A stretch of DNA of 64,000 nt from Ananas comosus (taxonomy: Eukaryota > Streptophyta > Magnoliopsida > Poales > Bromeliaceae). The notes beneath the pieces were generated by a model. The model worked only from the letters and a program-made list of their open reading frames with translations. It was not told the origin of the DNA and did not search any database. Positions 49,704-61,195 of this stretch are shown here, piece by piece (position 1 is the first letter of the stretch; every line of letters starts with the position of its first letter). The translations under genes and the position numbers were made by a program. Where the stretch lies: assembly GCF_001540865.1 (NCBI RefSeq), contig NC_033635.1, positions 10,357,565 through 10,421,564 of the forward strand. Direction: 5' to 3'.

Positions 49704-49925
49704 GTATGGCTGCTATGCTATCGATAGCACTAAACACTTGGTGCTATCAAGTTTTCTACCATTAGATTAACCTTTTTATTATTTTTACTCGTTAGATTAT
49801 ACTATTCAACCAACTACCCACTTAACCCTAGGGGCCCACATCATCCTAACAGCACATTTTTTAATCCAAAAGCTAAAAAACTAATAGCACCAATAGCTTG
49901 GTGCTATTAATAGAATTCCAGCCTA
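49704..49925. mobile_element. CGGCTACTAT-family MITE
   Basis: Begins AGTATGGCTGCTATGCTATC and carries CACTTGGTGCTATCAAG, TAGATTATACTATTCAACC, CCCTAGGGGCCCACATCATC and TAACAGCACAT, the same order as the copy at 19787. The right end GGTGCTATTAATAGAATTCC is diverged. Confidence 0.7.
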
Positions 49926-50429
49926 GTTTTATATATATAATTGGACTGGAATACTATTAATAGTATTTGAATTTTTTTACTATCAATTTTTTAACCCTTA
50001 TAGATGAAAATTTATAGATTAGCTAAATTAGATTATAGGATTTAATTACAACAGTTATGAATATTCGAATTAAAAATTATAATAACTTAAAATTTAAGTA
50101 TCAAAATATCACCCATCTTATAGTTTTCGGGCCAAATGTGCAATGTACCCTTTTAAAAAATATCAAATTGTGTGTGATCAACCCTCTTTTTTTTTTTGTT
50201 TTTTAAGTTTTAGAAAGGTATAAGACATTAGAACAGCTTAAACAAGTAGTACAAATGGTCCCTGTACTTTTGTTTTTGGCAATTTAGTCTCTGTACTTTT
50301 ACTTAAAATATTTTAAAAAAAAGAGGGTTGATCCAAGGATAGTTATAAATTGAGATATAAGCGGAGATTACATCAATTTTACGTTTAGATGAAAATTGTA
50401 TTATTCTTGAGAATTAAAAAAAAAACGTT

Positions 50430-51078
50430 TGGTCAGGTAAGATTGAATAAGAAGGGTAGTAGATTTTATAAATAAAAAATAATGATATTACCCTTTTAAT
50501 ATATTTGAATTTAAATTTTTAAAATTTTAATTTATATTTTTCAATTTAAAATTCAAACTTTGAAATCTCAAAATTTAAAATTAAAGTTTTAAATTTAAAA
50601 TCTCAAATTTTAAATTCAAATTTTAAATTTTAAATTTCAAACTTTAAATATAAGATCAAATTTTAATTTGAAAAATATAAAATATCAAATTTTAAATTTC
50701 AAAAATTTAAAATATCAAAATTATAATTTAAAATTTAAAATTTAGAATTTAAAATTATAAACTTTAATTTTGATATGACAAATTATAAATTTTAAAAATT
50801 TAAAAATTTAAAATTTAACTATTTAATTAGATAAATAATAATGAATTATAAATAGATTATTATTTAAATATTTATTAATTTAATAACTTAAATAATTAAT
50901 TATTAAAAAATTAATTATAATTTATAATTATTTATAACTTAATTGGTAGAGGAATAAATTAGAGAATAACTTGTTCCACCCAATAGATGGAACTACTATT
51001 CTCCCCTCTTAACAGGTTATTTCGAAATAACCCGTTAACGCGGATAAATTAATATGCCTTTTTTTTTTTTTTTTTTTT
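50430..51078. repeat. Low-complexity AAATTT-rich tract with possible MITE ends
   Basis: About 420 bases (50480-50900) are nearly all A and T with an AAATTT/TTTAAA beat of roughly 10 bases. AACGTTTGGTCA at 50424 and ACAACCAAACAGGGCC further right may be ends of an old element. No gene. Confidence 0.45.
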
Positions 51079-51307
51079 AAGAATAGTGGGATATAAGGTG
51101 TTATTTTTCTTTTTTCCCACAACCAAACAGGGCCATAATAAGTGAATAATTAATTTGCAATGTCATAGAAGGATACNTATTAACGTGCCAATTTTGTTTG
51201 GTGTTTAGCAAGAATAGTGGGATATAAGGTGTTATTTTTCTTTTTTCCCACAACCAAACAGGGCCATAATAAGTGAATAATTAATTTGCAATGTCATAGA
51301 AGGATAC
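51079..51307 (+). repeat. Exact 98-bp direct duplication around an N
   Basis: 51079-51176 and 51210-51307 are identical over 98 bases (starting AAGAATAGTGGGATATAAGG). An N stands at 51177 immediately after the first copy. An assembly or gap-filling artefact is the most likely cause. Confidence 0.85.
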
Positions 51308-51938
51308 AATAATTATTTTATTAGACAAATTAATCTTTTTCTTGATGTTGGAAAAATTACAGTGACCAAGTTGCAATATCAGGATAGTATATGGACTATC
51401 ATGATGTCCACTAGATAGACAATTTTTTTTAAAAAAACTTATTTTAGGTTTTTTTTTTTTTTTTTTTAATTCTCTCAATATTTTAAAATTAAAACTTCAA
51501 AATCAATCTATCATTTTTTTTAAGGCTCAAGAGCTCATTATTTAACTTTCATGCCGCAATAAAACCTTCAAATTTCTTCTATTTATCAAACGCCGTGACT
51601 TTTGCTTCTGCTTTTCTTTCCGAACGTTGAATATAAAAAATATTAAAATATTAGTCTCTGATTTCTTAAGTTTTTAGAGAACAACAGTTGTCTCTTATAA
51701 TTTGGCATGATATAAGAGTAGAAGATCCAGAATTTGAGTCTCACCAGTCTCCTAGCAATTGAAAAATATCGAGCCCAAACACTTGAGGAAAAATACTTAA
51801 TACAATTTATATAAAAATATCGTTATCTGATAACTTAAGCTTTCAAAAAAAAATTGATTACTTCATATAATTTAGCTCCCAAGCATTTGAAACAAAAAAA
51901 TCAATTGTTTTATATAATTTAGCACCTGATAAAATTAC
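51308..51938. other. Spacer with a tRNA-like SINE-type segment
   Basis: GGCATGATATAAGAGTAGAA followed by GAATTTGAGTCTC (51705-51745) resembles the A and B boxes of a degenerate tRNA-derived SINE. No other feature is recognised. Confidence 0.3.
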
Positions 51939-52458
51939 TGTAATGATCCAACCCGCTAGCAACAATAACTCGTTGGGCTCAAACCATCGGTCCAAAATGC
52001 TTAAACTCAGTTATTATTACTAGCGTGTAACCCTCATATAAACTGATCGAAATTAGTATCCCATCCGATGTGAGACTATTGGGGTGTTACAAACTCTTCA
52101 TGTTTAGATTCTGAGGTCCTCATCAGGTCCAAACTAGATCACAGACAGACAGAGTAGGACCAGAATTGTCAGACGATGTGAGATTCTAGAGATGGCTCCT
52201 ACGGGTTCAAGAGGTGGCTCCCACCAAATCCGTTGGTGTAGCACTTTGTTCCGCATAGCACTTAGCTCTCACACTTCCAGCTGGTATTCGGCTCTGATAA
52301 CAGTTACGTACAACGACCCGATCCGGTAGCAACAATAATTCGTTGGATCCAAACCACCAGCCCAAAATGTTTAAACCCAGTTTTTTTATTATTAACGTGT
52401 AGGCCTCATATAAACTGATCGAAATTAGTATCCCATTCGATATGGCACAGGTGTAACA
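51939..52458 (-). mobile_element. Intact TRIM (miniature LTR retrotransposon), 520 bp
   Basis: LTR copies of about 150 bp at 51939-52091 and 52308-52458 share CTAGCAACAATAA..CGTTGG, CAAACCA and AAACTGATCGAAATTAGTAT. ATTAC flanks both sides exactly (51934-51938 and 52459-52463). On the minus strand the LTR is followed by TGTTATCAGAGCCGAAT, an initiator-tRNA-Met-type primer-binding site. No coding capacity. It lies 280 bp downstream of the phosphatase stop. Confidence 0.88.
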
Positions 52459-52740
52459 ATTACAAAGCCCAAATCATTAAAAATGAGTACAATTTGTTCC
52501 TCAATCACCGTCAATAACATCCTCAATCATCTTCAATAACTCAACAATTCCTCAATCATTCTCCAATAACACAACAATTACAAGAGCACTCAACATCCCC
52601 TATCAATCAAACTTTTCCCCAACACATCTCCATCATAACCCTAACTAATTAATAAGAAATTTGCAATTAATCCCTCCTACAAAATACAACATTATTATCT
52701 TTTCCAACATCCTACAACTTCTTACAACAACAATTCCTAC
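52459..52740 (-). other. 3' flank of the phosphatase gene
   Basis: A/C-rich sequence with irregular CAATAAC, CTCAATCAT and AACAATTCCT repeats, probably 3' UTR, bounded by the TRIM at 52458. Confidence 0.45.
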
Positions 52741-54698
52741 CTACATTGCTGCAGGATGAAACAACTTTCTAGTTACAACCTTGGCTAAGCCCCATTCATA
52801 CAACACTCGACCGAATGCGTCGTAGAACACGAAATTCGCCTCGAGGGGGCTCAATCGCAGCGACATGAATCCTTGCCCGTCGTAGAAGAACTGGAGCATG
52901 TCGGAGTTCGGCCTGAATGCTCCCCTCCACGCTTTTGACCCTCCCCCGCTCGTGAAGTACTGTATCGGGCTAGTACCGCAAAAAAAAGGAAAAAAAAAGA
53001 TAGCGTAAGATTCGAAATACGATTGACGAACGTCTGCAATAGAGTAAATAGCTCTGTGAACACATGGATTTCATCGAGACGAAAAAGTAACTTACCTATC
53101 AATGCTACTAATGTGCTGGAGACAATGATCATGACCATTGACGTAAAAGTCGACTTCGTGCGCCTGTGAAAAACATTCAATCGATCGAGCAAATTAAAGC
53201 ATTAGTACAAACTAAGTTGCTTTTAGAGATTCGTTATCGACGACGAGTCGAACTATATAACAAAGTTTAAGTACATTAGATTACAAGATTAATCATTTTA
53301 TTGCCTTGAGGATGGGGAGGAGTGATTTGAGAAGCTCTTTGGTGTCGCCGTGCTCGCTAACGCTTCTCATTGTGTGATGCCCCACAACAATTTTCCATGT
53401 CGCAACCGATTCTTTCAATGCGGAGTCCAAATCCTACGCACAGATCATAAAAACACCCAAAGTTATCGACGAGAGCTCAAATTTACGATCAATCACGCAT
53501 CTTTTACGCACCTTTGAGAGGTTTTCGATGTAAGTTTCGCGGGGAGAAACCTCCCTCCAGTCATAGTGATGGTCCTCAGGATCAGTCCAATACTTGTTGA
53601 CGAAAGGGGTGGTATCGACGAAGAAAAAATCCGCGATTTCTGAGAGAAAGGAAAGCAAAAGAGATAAAAGATCGAGAAAGGTCGATCGCAAATAATTAAA
53701 CCTAAATAATCGGAGAATAATGTAAGTTTTTACCTGCATTGACAATAAAAGATCTCATGCAAGTGAATCGGGGATCGATCCTTCGAACTGCGTCGCTTAG
53801 TTGAGCTAGAACATCACCCCTATAATCATGATTTCCGAGAACTAGAGAAATAACACAAAAATCAACAAAAATCGCGCTAAAACATTTATATATGTTAATA
53901 ACTAAAAATTTATATATATATGTGTGGCGAAAAAATTATTACCAGTGTACCATGGCTTGTGTAGGCTCTTTGCAGTGTAAATGTTGGAGAATGATTCTTC
54001 GAACGCAGTATCGTTGACGCCCGTTAAACCATTTTCGTAGAAATTATCGCCGGTGGATATAACAAAATCTATGTCTAATTCCTCTCCAATCCTTCCCATC
54101 TATAAAATCAATCACATTTTACAAAAAATTTGGTTACATTAATTAGTTTCAAACTACATATTTGTTACTTAATCTTTTTTTTATACTTTGATAATAATTG
54201 GTTCCTAATTAGGGTAATTTGAGAATAGGAATAATTTGTTACTCATCTAACCAATAAAAAAAGAGAAAATTGTCACCTCGCTAATTAAAAACCCAAAAAC
54301 TAACCTAAACAAACTATAAAATTAAAAGAAAGGGAAAAAAATTCAACAACAGCATTGAAGATGCTGATGAAGAGGTCAGGGGTTCGATCTTCTGCTCGTG
54401 CAACTATAAAATATGGCTCGAGAAACAAACTAAATATATATATATATATGTAGACTCAAAAGTAGTTATATAATAATTAAGTTGGTGCGAAAATTTAGAC
54501 CTGAGTTGCGACTAGGGATTGGTTGTAGTTCCCTCGTCTCCCCCAATCGCCGACGACGAGAAGGCTCAACGACCCGTCGCTCTTCGTCGGCTGATCGATC
54601 CTCGTGAGCTCCGCGATGGCCGGCCCCGAGCAGAACACGAGCAGGATCGAGAGGATCAGAACCAGAGCCATGGTCGTATCAGAAATCGATGTAACCAT
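52741..54698 (-). CDS. PAP: Purple acid phosphatase, low-molecular-weight type (PAP3/8/17 group)
   Basis: Secreted or vacuolar dinuclear-metal phosphomonoesterase, commonly linked to phosphate recycling under starvation. Exons: 54698-54501, 54099-53943, 53841-53734, 53639-53512, 53433-53305, 53163-53096 and 52969-52741; phases checked; 338 residues, normal for the group. A signal peptide [20 protein letters not shown] is preceded by nine residues; translation may instead start at the ATG at 54671. All seven metal ligands are visible: D51 (GDWG), D84 and Y87 (GDNFY), N122 (LGNHDYRG), H216 (VGHH), H251 and H253 (NGHDHCLQH). Intron 5 (53304-53164) has a GC donor (CTCAAG/GCAATA); reading on would hit TGA after three codons. 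All other introns are GT-AG. The end is [17 protein letters not shown]. Confidence 0.94.
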
Positions 54699-54774
54699 GG
54701 CTCTGGATCTTCAAGGAAAAAAAAGACAGCTTGCGTATAATGCATGCGAGGAACAACACAAATAAGCAAACTCC

Positions 54775-54795
54775 TAAAAATATATATTATCTAAA
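54775..54795 (-). promoter_or_regulatory. TATA-like box of the phosphatase gene
   Basis: An AATATATA-type motif on the minus strand lies about 85 bases upstream of the ATG at 54698. It is the only strong TATA-like match close to the start. Confidence 0.35.
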
Positions 54796-55136
54796 TAAAC
54801 ACGCATATTTAAAAAGTGAGAAGTGAAAGCAAGTGGAAAGTGAGTCGTGTCGTAAAAGACACCACCTTGTTTTTATTAGTGGAAGCAATTTTGGTGTGCG
54901 TGGAGAGCGAGGAAAACGAGGGGTACTGGTGCGAGAAAATGCTATTTTGTACATTCAAAAAATAAGATATTTAATTTTAAAATTTTATTCTGAAAAAGCC
55001 GTTCAAATAATCAAAATTGAGGACGGTACTAGACGCACCCAAAATTTTTGGCAACTCATTATTACACGTACCTATCTAAAGTTTCAAATATATTTTTTAA
55101 TTTTTTATATTTTTAAACAAATAAATAAGAGTAGTA

Positions 55137-55517
55137 TGAAAATACAATTTATGTGGTTTCGCATTTTTCTCACTTTACTACTCTATAATTTAAGTTGTAT
55201 TACTTTAGTATTTTATGTTTTCAATTTTCTCTTTCTATTATCCTCTCTTTTAATTTTTTCGTTAAATCACTGACAAAGTTAAAATTATAGGGTACTAAAA
55301 TAAAAATTCGATAAATCACAAGATACTAAAGTGAATATTCGATAAATCATAAGTGGGGTATTTGAAGTTTTTTGTAAATGATTTAACGGAGAGTTAACGG
55401 TAGTGCTGATAGAAAAAAGAAAAATGAACCACAGTATACTAAAGTAATATATTTTAAACCACATGATATTAAAATGAGAAAGTGTGAAACCACACGTATA
55501 GTATTTGAAGTTTACCC
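55137..55517. mobile_element. GTGGTTT-family palindromic element, copy D (rearranged)
   Basis: Carries the family blocks TATGTGGTTTCGCATTTTTC, CGTTAAATCA, GGGTACTAAAATAAA and two GTATTTGAAGTTT ends (55358 and 55501), so it is probably two overlapping or nested copies. Confidence 0.55.
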
Positions 55518-55828
55518 TAATATATGATTTATATCTACATTTTTTGGGTCTACAAGTATTGTTACTTGCAAATAAAAAATAAATAAATAATTTTTCGATT
55601 GAAAATTCCCCTTTGATACAACACGTTGAGACTTTTCCCTCTAATAGCTTAAAACATAATTATTTTTTTGTGATTTTTATATTATTTTTGAAAGTAAACT
55701 AATTTTAAAAAATAATAGTACACTAATATATTCAATAACATTTATATATGTGTCTATAATTTATACCTAAATTATCGATCTGATTGGAGCCGCTTACGAT
55801 ATATAATTTATACTCCATTAATTTTAAA

Positions 55829-56263
55829 GAAAACTTCAAAAAAACCCCTGTAGTTTCACACTTTTTTATTTTAGTACCCTGTGGTTTAAGGTGTATCAAG
55901 TTAGTATATATTCTGTGGTTTCTCATTTTATCACTTTAGTACCCTATGGTTTAGAGTGTATCAAGTTAGTATCATGTAGTTTTGCACTTTATCACTTTAG
56001 TAACCTGTGGTTTCACACTTATCACTTTAGTACTCTGTGATTTAAAAACCACAGAGTACTAACTTGATGTAAAATTAAAACCACAGGATACTAAAGAGAT
56101 AAAGTGTAAAACCACAGGGTACTAACTTGATACACTTTAAACCACAAGGTACTAAAGTGATAAAGTGAGAAACCACAGGGTACTAACTTGATACATTTTT
56201 TAACCACATGGTACTAAAGTGAAAAAAATTGAAACCACAAGGGGGGTTTTTGAAGTTTTCCCT
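55829..56263. mobile_element. GTGGTTT-family foldback, copy E
   Basis: Nearly perfect hairpin: AAACTTCAAAAAAACCCC on the left, GGGGTTTTTGAAGTTT on the right. Arms are built of alternating TTTAGTACCCTGTGGTTT and GTATCAAGTTAGTA units, meeting near 56045. It is the closest relative of the inner arms of the 6505-7340 element. Confidence 0.75.
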
Positions 56264-56658
56264 AAATTTTACAATAAGATTTTATAAAAATATTAAAATA
56301 GAAATTAATCGCAAAAGAACAATTAAAATACTACACTTTGAACTATAATAAGGTGTTAGTTAACTGAGAATTAAGTATAAATTAACATAAGGATCTTTTT
56401 GAAAGATCCCGAAGATGTGGGGGCCAAGTAATAAAATAATAAATTAGTGACGTGGCGGAACGTGGTTGGTTAGTGCCTTCACCGGGTGTTACCGCACCCG
56501 GTTGTCTCCATGTGCGGTGTGGTCACTGCCCGGTGATTTTAAGAAATGGTGTTTCGCGTAGGTTAATAATAACAATATATGAAAACCACCTCAATTATAG
56601 ATTATTTTGTAAAGGAGTCCTCAACTTTATTACCTTTTGATTTACAATCCCTTTAGCT

Positions 56659-57252
56659 CGGGGATGCAAACGGATTCGGGTTGGTGGGGCTCCCGCCCCG
56701 ATCCGCTCCTAATGCGGCAGTAAACGGAAATAAATAAAAGGATTCGGGGCAGAGAATGGGGTAGTTTTTATGATCCGAGATGGATTCGGAATAGAAAACA
56801 AAATTTTTTTTTGACCTGCTCCGAATCCGTCTAGAAAATTATTTATATTTTAAGAAAATATCTCTAAAAAATAATATATTTATAAAAAAGTTCAAAATAC
56901 AAATAAGTTGATGCTTTCATTTTTCATATATATATTTGAAATTTTTAAAGTTTGCTTCGAATTGTGATTGATATTTTTTATTTTTATAATTGATATTATT
57001 AATTTTATATATAACTTAGTAATATTATTCATTATTATTAGAAAAATATTAACTTATAATTTACAAAATATTAATAATATTATAATATATTAATTGGTGA
57101 GGTGGATTCGGGTGCCGGCGGGCGGGACGAATTATGAAATATATTTTTTAACCCGTCATGGATTCGGGACGGGAGGTAGGGCGGGATTTTGGTAGTCGGG
57201 GCGGGAAGTAGAGCGGGACTTCCGCCCCATATCTGTTTTGTTTCCATCCCTA
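56659..57252. mobile_element. hAT-type foldback MITE, 8-bp target duplication
   Basis: Ends CGGGGATGCAAAC and TTTCCATCCCTA are inverted. Flanks CTTTAGCT (56651-56658) and GTTTAGCT (57253-57260) form an 8-bp duplication with one mismatch. Arms are GGGGC/CGGGAC-rich, with an AT-rich core; same end type as 14519 and 18845. Confidence 0.78.
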
Positions 57253-57481
57253 GTTTAGCTTTTATTTTTTTTATTTGAGTAATTCCAGTTATTTAAGTTA
57301 AAAATTTTATTAAATTTAGCGGTTCAATTAGGCAATACCAGATAATTGTTCCGGATTCGTTTACTACCAAATAATTAAAAATATCAAATTTGATAAAATC
57401 ATCAAAACTTTGATAAAGTTTTTGGTTAAAACTAATTAATTTTGGGGGAAAAAATGCAATTCAACAATAGGTAACAAATTA

Positions 57482-57638
57482 CCGACTATCCCTAGAGCAA
57501 GTGACAAAGAGCTTGGTGGTTGGTATCCGAGTTTTCAAATTCGAATCCTAATTTATTAACATTTCCAGCTAGGTTTATTTCTAAATGAAATAAACGAAGC
57601 GGGTAGCGTGCTACCTATTTCTTAAAAAAAAAAAAAAA
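57482..57638 (+). mobile_element. tRNA-derived SINE with 19-bp target duplication
   Basis: AACAATAGGTAACAAATTA flanks the element exactly (57463-57481 and 57639-57657). The 5' part has pol III-like boxes: A-box region TAGAGCAAGTGAC and B-box region AAATTCGAATCCT. The 3' end is GAAGCGGGTAGCGTGCTACC followed by a poly-A tail. It is full length; truncated relatives lie at 23400 and 16225. Confidence 0.85.
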
Positions 57639-57779
57639 AACAATAGGTAACAAATTATCATGACTATCTAATGGTATATGGTAAATATCAATTTAGATTA
57701 TTAGTGTGTGCATATATATAGTATTTAAAAAAATATTTGAAAAAATTATATATAGATGCATATAATAGGTTTTATATAC

Positions 57780-58150
57780 ATGTACACAAGAATTTAAGTG
57801 TCTATCAGTACAGGTCGTATCTACCGTGCTGTGTCGTGCCAATCAGTTATCGGCACAATACAAGTCCCGTACCGATGGCACAGCTTAAAACCCTTAATTC
57901 TTTAAATTAATAAATAATTTGCTGAATAAAGTTCAAAAGATTTGATAAAAATATATAATAAACAATTAGAATATTACGTTGCTAAAAAAAATAAATATTT
58001 CATACTATTATGTGTCGGCACACATGATTTTTTTTTATGACCGACACGTATTGGTATGGCCCGGCATATACTGTGCCGTATCATGCCAGCAAATTTTCGA
58101 CACGACCCCGTATCATGGCACTTAAATCCTTACATGTATAAGTAAAAATT
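57780..58150. mobile_element. Foldback with GTGCCG/CGGCAC arms
   Basis: Left AAGAATTTAAGTGTC and right GGCACTTAAATCCTTA are inverted. Arms contain GTCGTGCC, ATCGGCACAATAC, GTGTCGGCACAC and TGTGCCGTATCATGCC. A related arm piece occurs at 31040-31160. No certain target duplication. Confidence 0.5.
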
Positions 58151-58889
58151 ATAACCTCGTCGGATTTTGAATTTTTATTCATGATAATCGAAACCATAGC
58201 CGTTTAAGACACCCCTAGAACTAAGCGGGTGTCAATTAAAAAAAATAATAATAAAGTTGAGGAGTGTTTTTCAAAGTTACTGCAGTTGAGAGGGCCTCCA
58301 TGCATTTTTACCATATAGCTTTGTCCTTCTTATTATTATTCTAGTATATATTATGAGAATATTCTCCCAAAAATTGCGTTTATTCTGAAGCTACAGTTTC
58401 TAATAACGCACCTATGCTTTATATGGAAATTTATACTAAAAATAATTTCTAGTTTTTCAATATTTATATGCAATTTTTTTTAGTTTTTAGTTTTTATTTC
58501 GTAAAAGTTTAATACTCAACTTTTTTTTTCTGGGAAATTTAAGAATACACTATTAACACTTTGGTCCTTCATGGAAACACCCAAATTACAAACAGTTGGT
58601 TTGTATCTATTTCCACTTAATAAATTTAATCCAATATATACACTTGATATGTGATAAATTCAAACCAAAAAAAAAATGTGAAAATTAAAAATATTGTGCA
58701 TATATATATATATATACTAGAAAACAATAATTAATTGCTTGTGATATGTACAAAACATGTCCAGCTATTCAAAGCATGGGCTAATGCAAATGGTGCTGTA
58801 CGTGTCCTGTTATGCAAATAATATTTTTATGCCATTGTACCTGGAATGAATGTGATGCTCCATTTCTCAAAGGTTAGCTATTTTAGAAT

Positions 58890-59510
58890 TATTCCAGTCT
58901 TAGCACGCTTAATCTAAAATACTATAACTGGATTAAGAGATTTAATTTTATTATACGTCATTACTAGGTATAAGTACATGTACAAATATCGAACGATGTG
59001 AGACTTATTTCGCTAGCTTTAGCTGACTTACGGTCGTCGATCGGAGAGCTGCGCCCTGTCATCTATATGACCCTAATTGACTTTATGGGAAGCCACGCTT
59101 CACCCATACCAATCGTTAGATGGAAAAACACGTTCTATCCGCTGGATATATGAACTTAATTTAGCGGAGACTTATATTATACTTCTAGCTAATAATAGAC
59201 TTTAATATTTGACGTGACGCCGCGCTTTCCAAAAAGAGGCCACTCATCCTAGAACTATTTTAACATTAACACACTAAATCCTGTTAATCTCTTGGGCCTA
59301 ATCACTGTCCAAAATATTATATCGCCCGCTGCTTGTAAAAATAGTCTTATATATAAGATATAATAAGGCTAAACCTCTTGATCTGGCTATAGCCGGTCGT
59401 TAATCTCAAGAGGTTAAGAGAGTTAACAGTGTTAGAGCTAAAGTAGTTGTAAGAGAGGTGACCACCTGGGAAGCAGGGCATCACAGACGGAATAAGAGAT
59501 TTAATTCTAT

Positions 59511-59515
<5 letters not shown>
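58890..59515 (-). mobile_element. Probable LTR/TRIM remnant
   Basis: AAGAGATTTAATT(T/C)TATTATA occurs at 58935-58955 and 59494-59514. Between them are moderately GC-rich, unique-looking lines ending GGTGACCACCTGGGAAGCAG and GCATCACAGACGG. No protein is recognisable. Confidence 0.4.
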
Positions 59516-59553
<38 letters not shown>

Positions 59554-61190
59554 TATATATATATATATATTATAATATATATATATATATATTTATATTA
59601 TATATATATTGTAATTAGTTGGGAGTGTCACAATGAAATTGTTCTTAATACAACCTTATAATTCTTCACCCTTTGATAACACTTTTTTTTTTTTTACCTT
59701 TACTTTCTATTCTTTATCTACTTTTTATGAATGTTAGTGCCTTCGTTTTTCGAGCTTAACTTATAGCTAGGATATCACAGAACTTTTTTTTTTAAAAAAA
59801 AATAGTCTAAGTTGAAATTTATATTTATAAAAATTGATTTGTCAAAATTTTATTTGTAAAAATAGGTTTATAAACAACTAAGTGTATATGAGCTGAAAAA
59901 AAATATAATAATTGTTTATTTTATTCTGAATGTGGCAAATTTTTTTTGTATTTCAATAGCTGGCGAACCGTTGTTGAATTTTAAATGTGGTAAATAATTT
60001 ATTCCCTTTTTTTATACTCCACTCGCTATATATCTTGCTCTTTGATCTATGCTCCACAAAAAAAAAAACTTTCCAAATATCAATTAATGTTAGATCCGAA
60101 GCCAGAGATACAAGCCCAAAATTTAAAAACACGTGGGGTTCGAACCTTTTGACCTAAAGATCAACATTCTGGTACCTTATTAGTAGACTCAGCGATTTCG
60201 TAAGATGTATACTTTGGAAAAGTAAGATGATTTACTATTGCATCGATTTATAAAGAAAAGAAGAACATATAATGAAAGATCCATAATTAATGTAATAGAA
60301 ATCTAGGGTTTAAAATCAAAATTGAATCCGAAAAGTTGCTCAAATTAGGTTTTAATTTGGACCTGGATTGTTATTTAGGCCCAATCAAAGCCCGGTCCAA
60401 TAACGCCCTGTCGGGCCGACCCATGTACATGTTTTGTCCTATGAGTGGTTCCAAACTTACCTAGGGCATTCCTCTGATTTTTTATCTCATAAAAATGTTT
60501 TCACATAAAATCATCACAACATGAATTCCTATATTTAATTGTTCAAGTCACTAGATTTGATGTAATTAATGATACGTTTATTTGAATTCTCCAATTTAAT
60601 TAACTAAATTCACTTGATTGAAAAAAATAAAATTAAATGGGAGATTTTTTTTTTAATTTTATTTATTTATTTTTTTTGAGTAAGCTGTTTCAAAATGCCC
60701 TATAGTTGATGGGATGGGATCTCCATACAATTTTAGCTAAAAACATTTCTTATTGAAGTAAGAAGGAAACCTAAGGGATAGGTATTGTGTTTAGGGATGT
60801 TAATGAGTACAGATATCCGAAATTTTATTCCAATTCAAATTCGAACGGGACAATTTATCCAATGCTAAATATATGGATATGATTTTGAATATAAATAAAA
60901 AATAAAAAAATAGATGGATTCGGATTTGAGTATGAATTTTGTCTGTACCCGATCCAAATCAGAACCCAACCCATAATAGAATAGTTTTTATGTTATATAG
61001 TATATATGAATATTTAATGTTATATTTAAATTTGTATTTAAACATTTAGATTTTATTATAATATGTTTTGAAATATGAAAAAAAGAGAAAATTTTTCGGG
61101 TTTAGATTTTCAGATTTGAGTTTGCGTTTCGCGTTTTTAGTTAGGATTGGTTTTGGATATAAATTTTTAAAAATTTGTTGAATTCGGATT
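59516..61190. other. AT-rich intergenic DNA, no gene seen
   Basis: TA microsatellites at 59513-59615, a region with GGGGTTCGAACC (60135) that resembles a pol III B box on its own, and hAT-like end text TAGGGATGTTAATGAGTA at 60794 without a matching partner. No exon was recognised. Confidence 0.5.
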
Positions 61191-61195
61191 TTCAA

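Noticed and set aside
60120..60150. GGGGTTCGAACC as a tRNA gene or SINE B box
   Set aside because: No cloverleaf, A box at proper distance, tail or duplication could be found.
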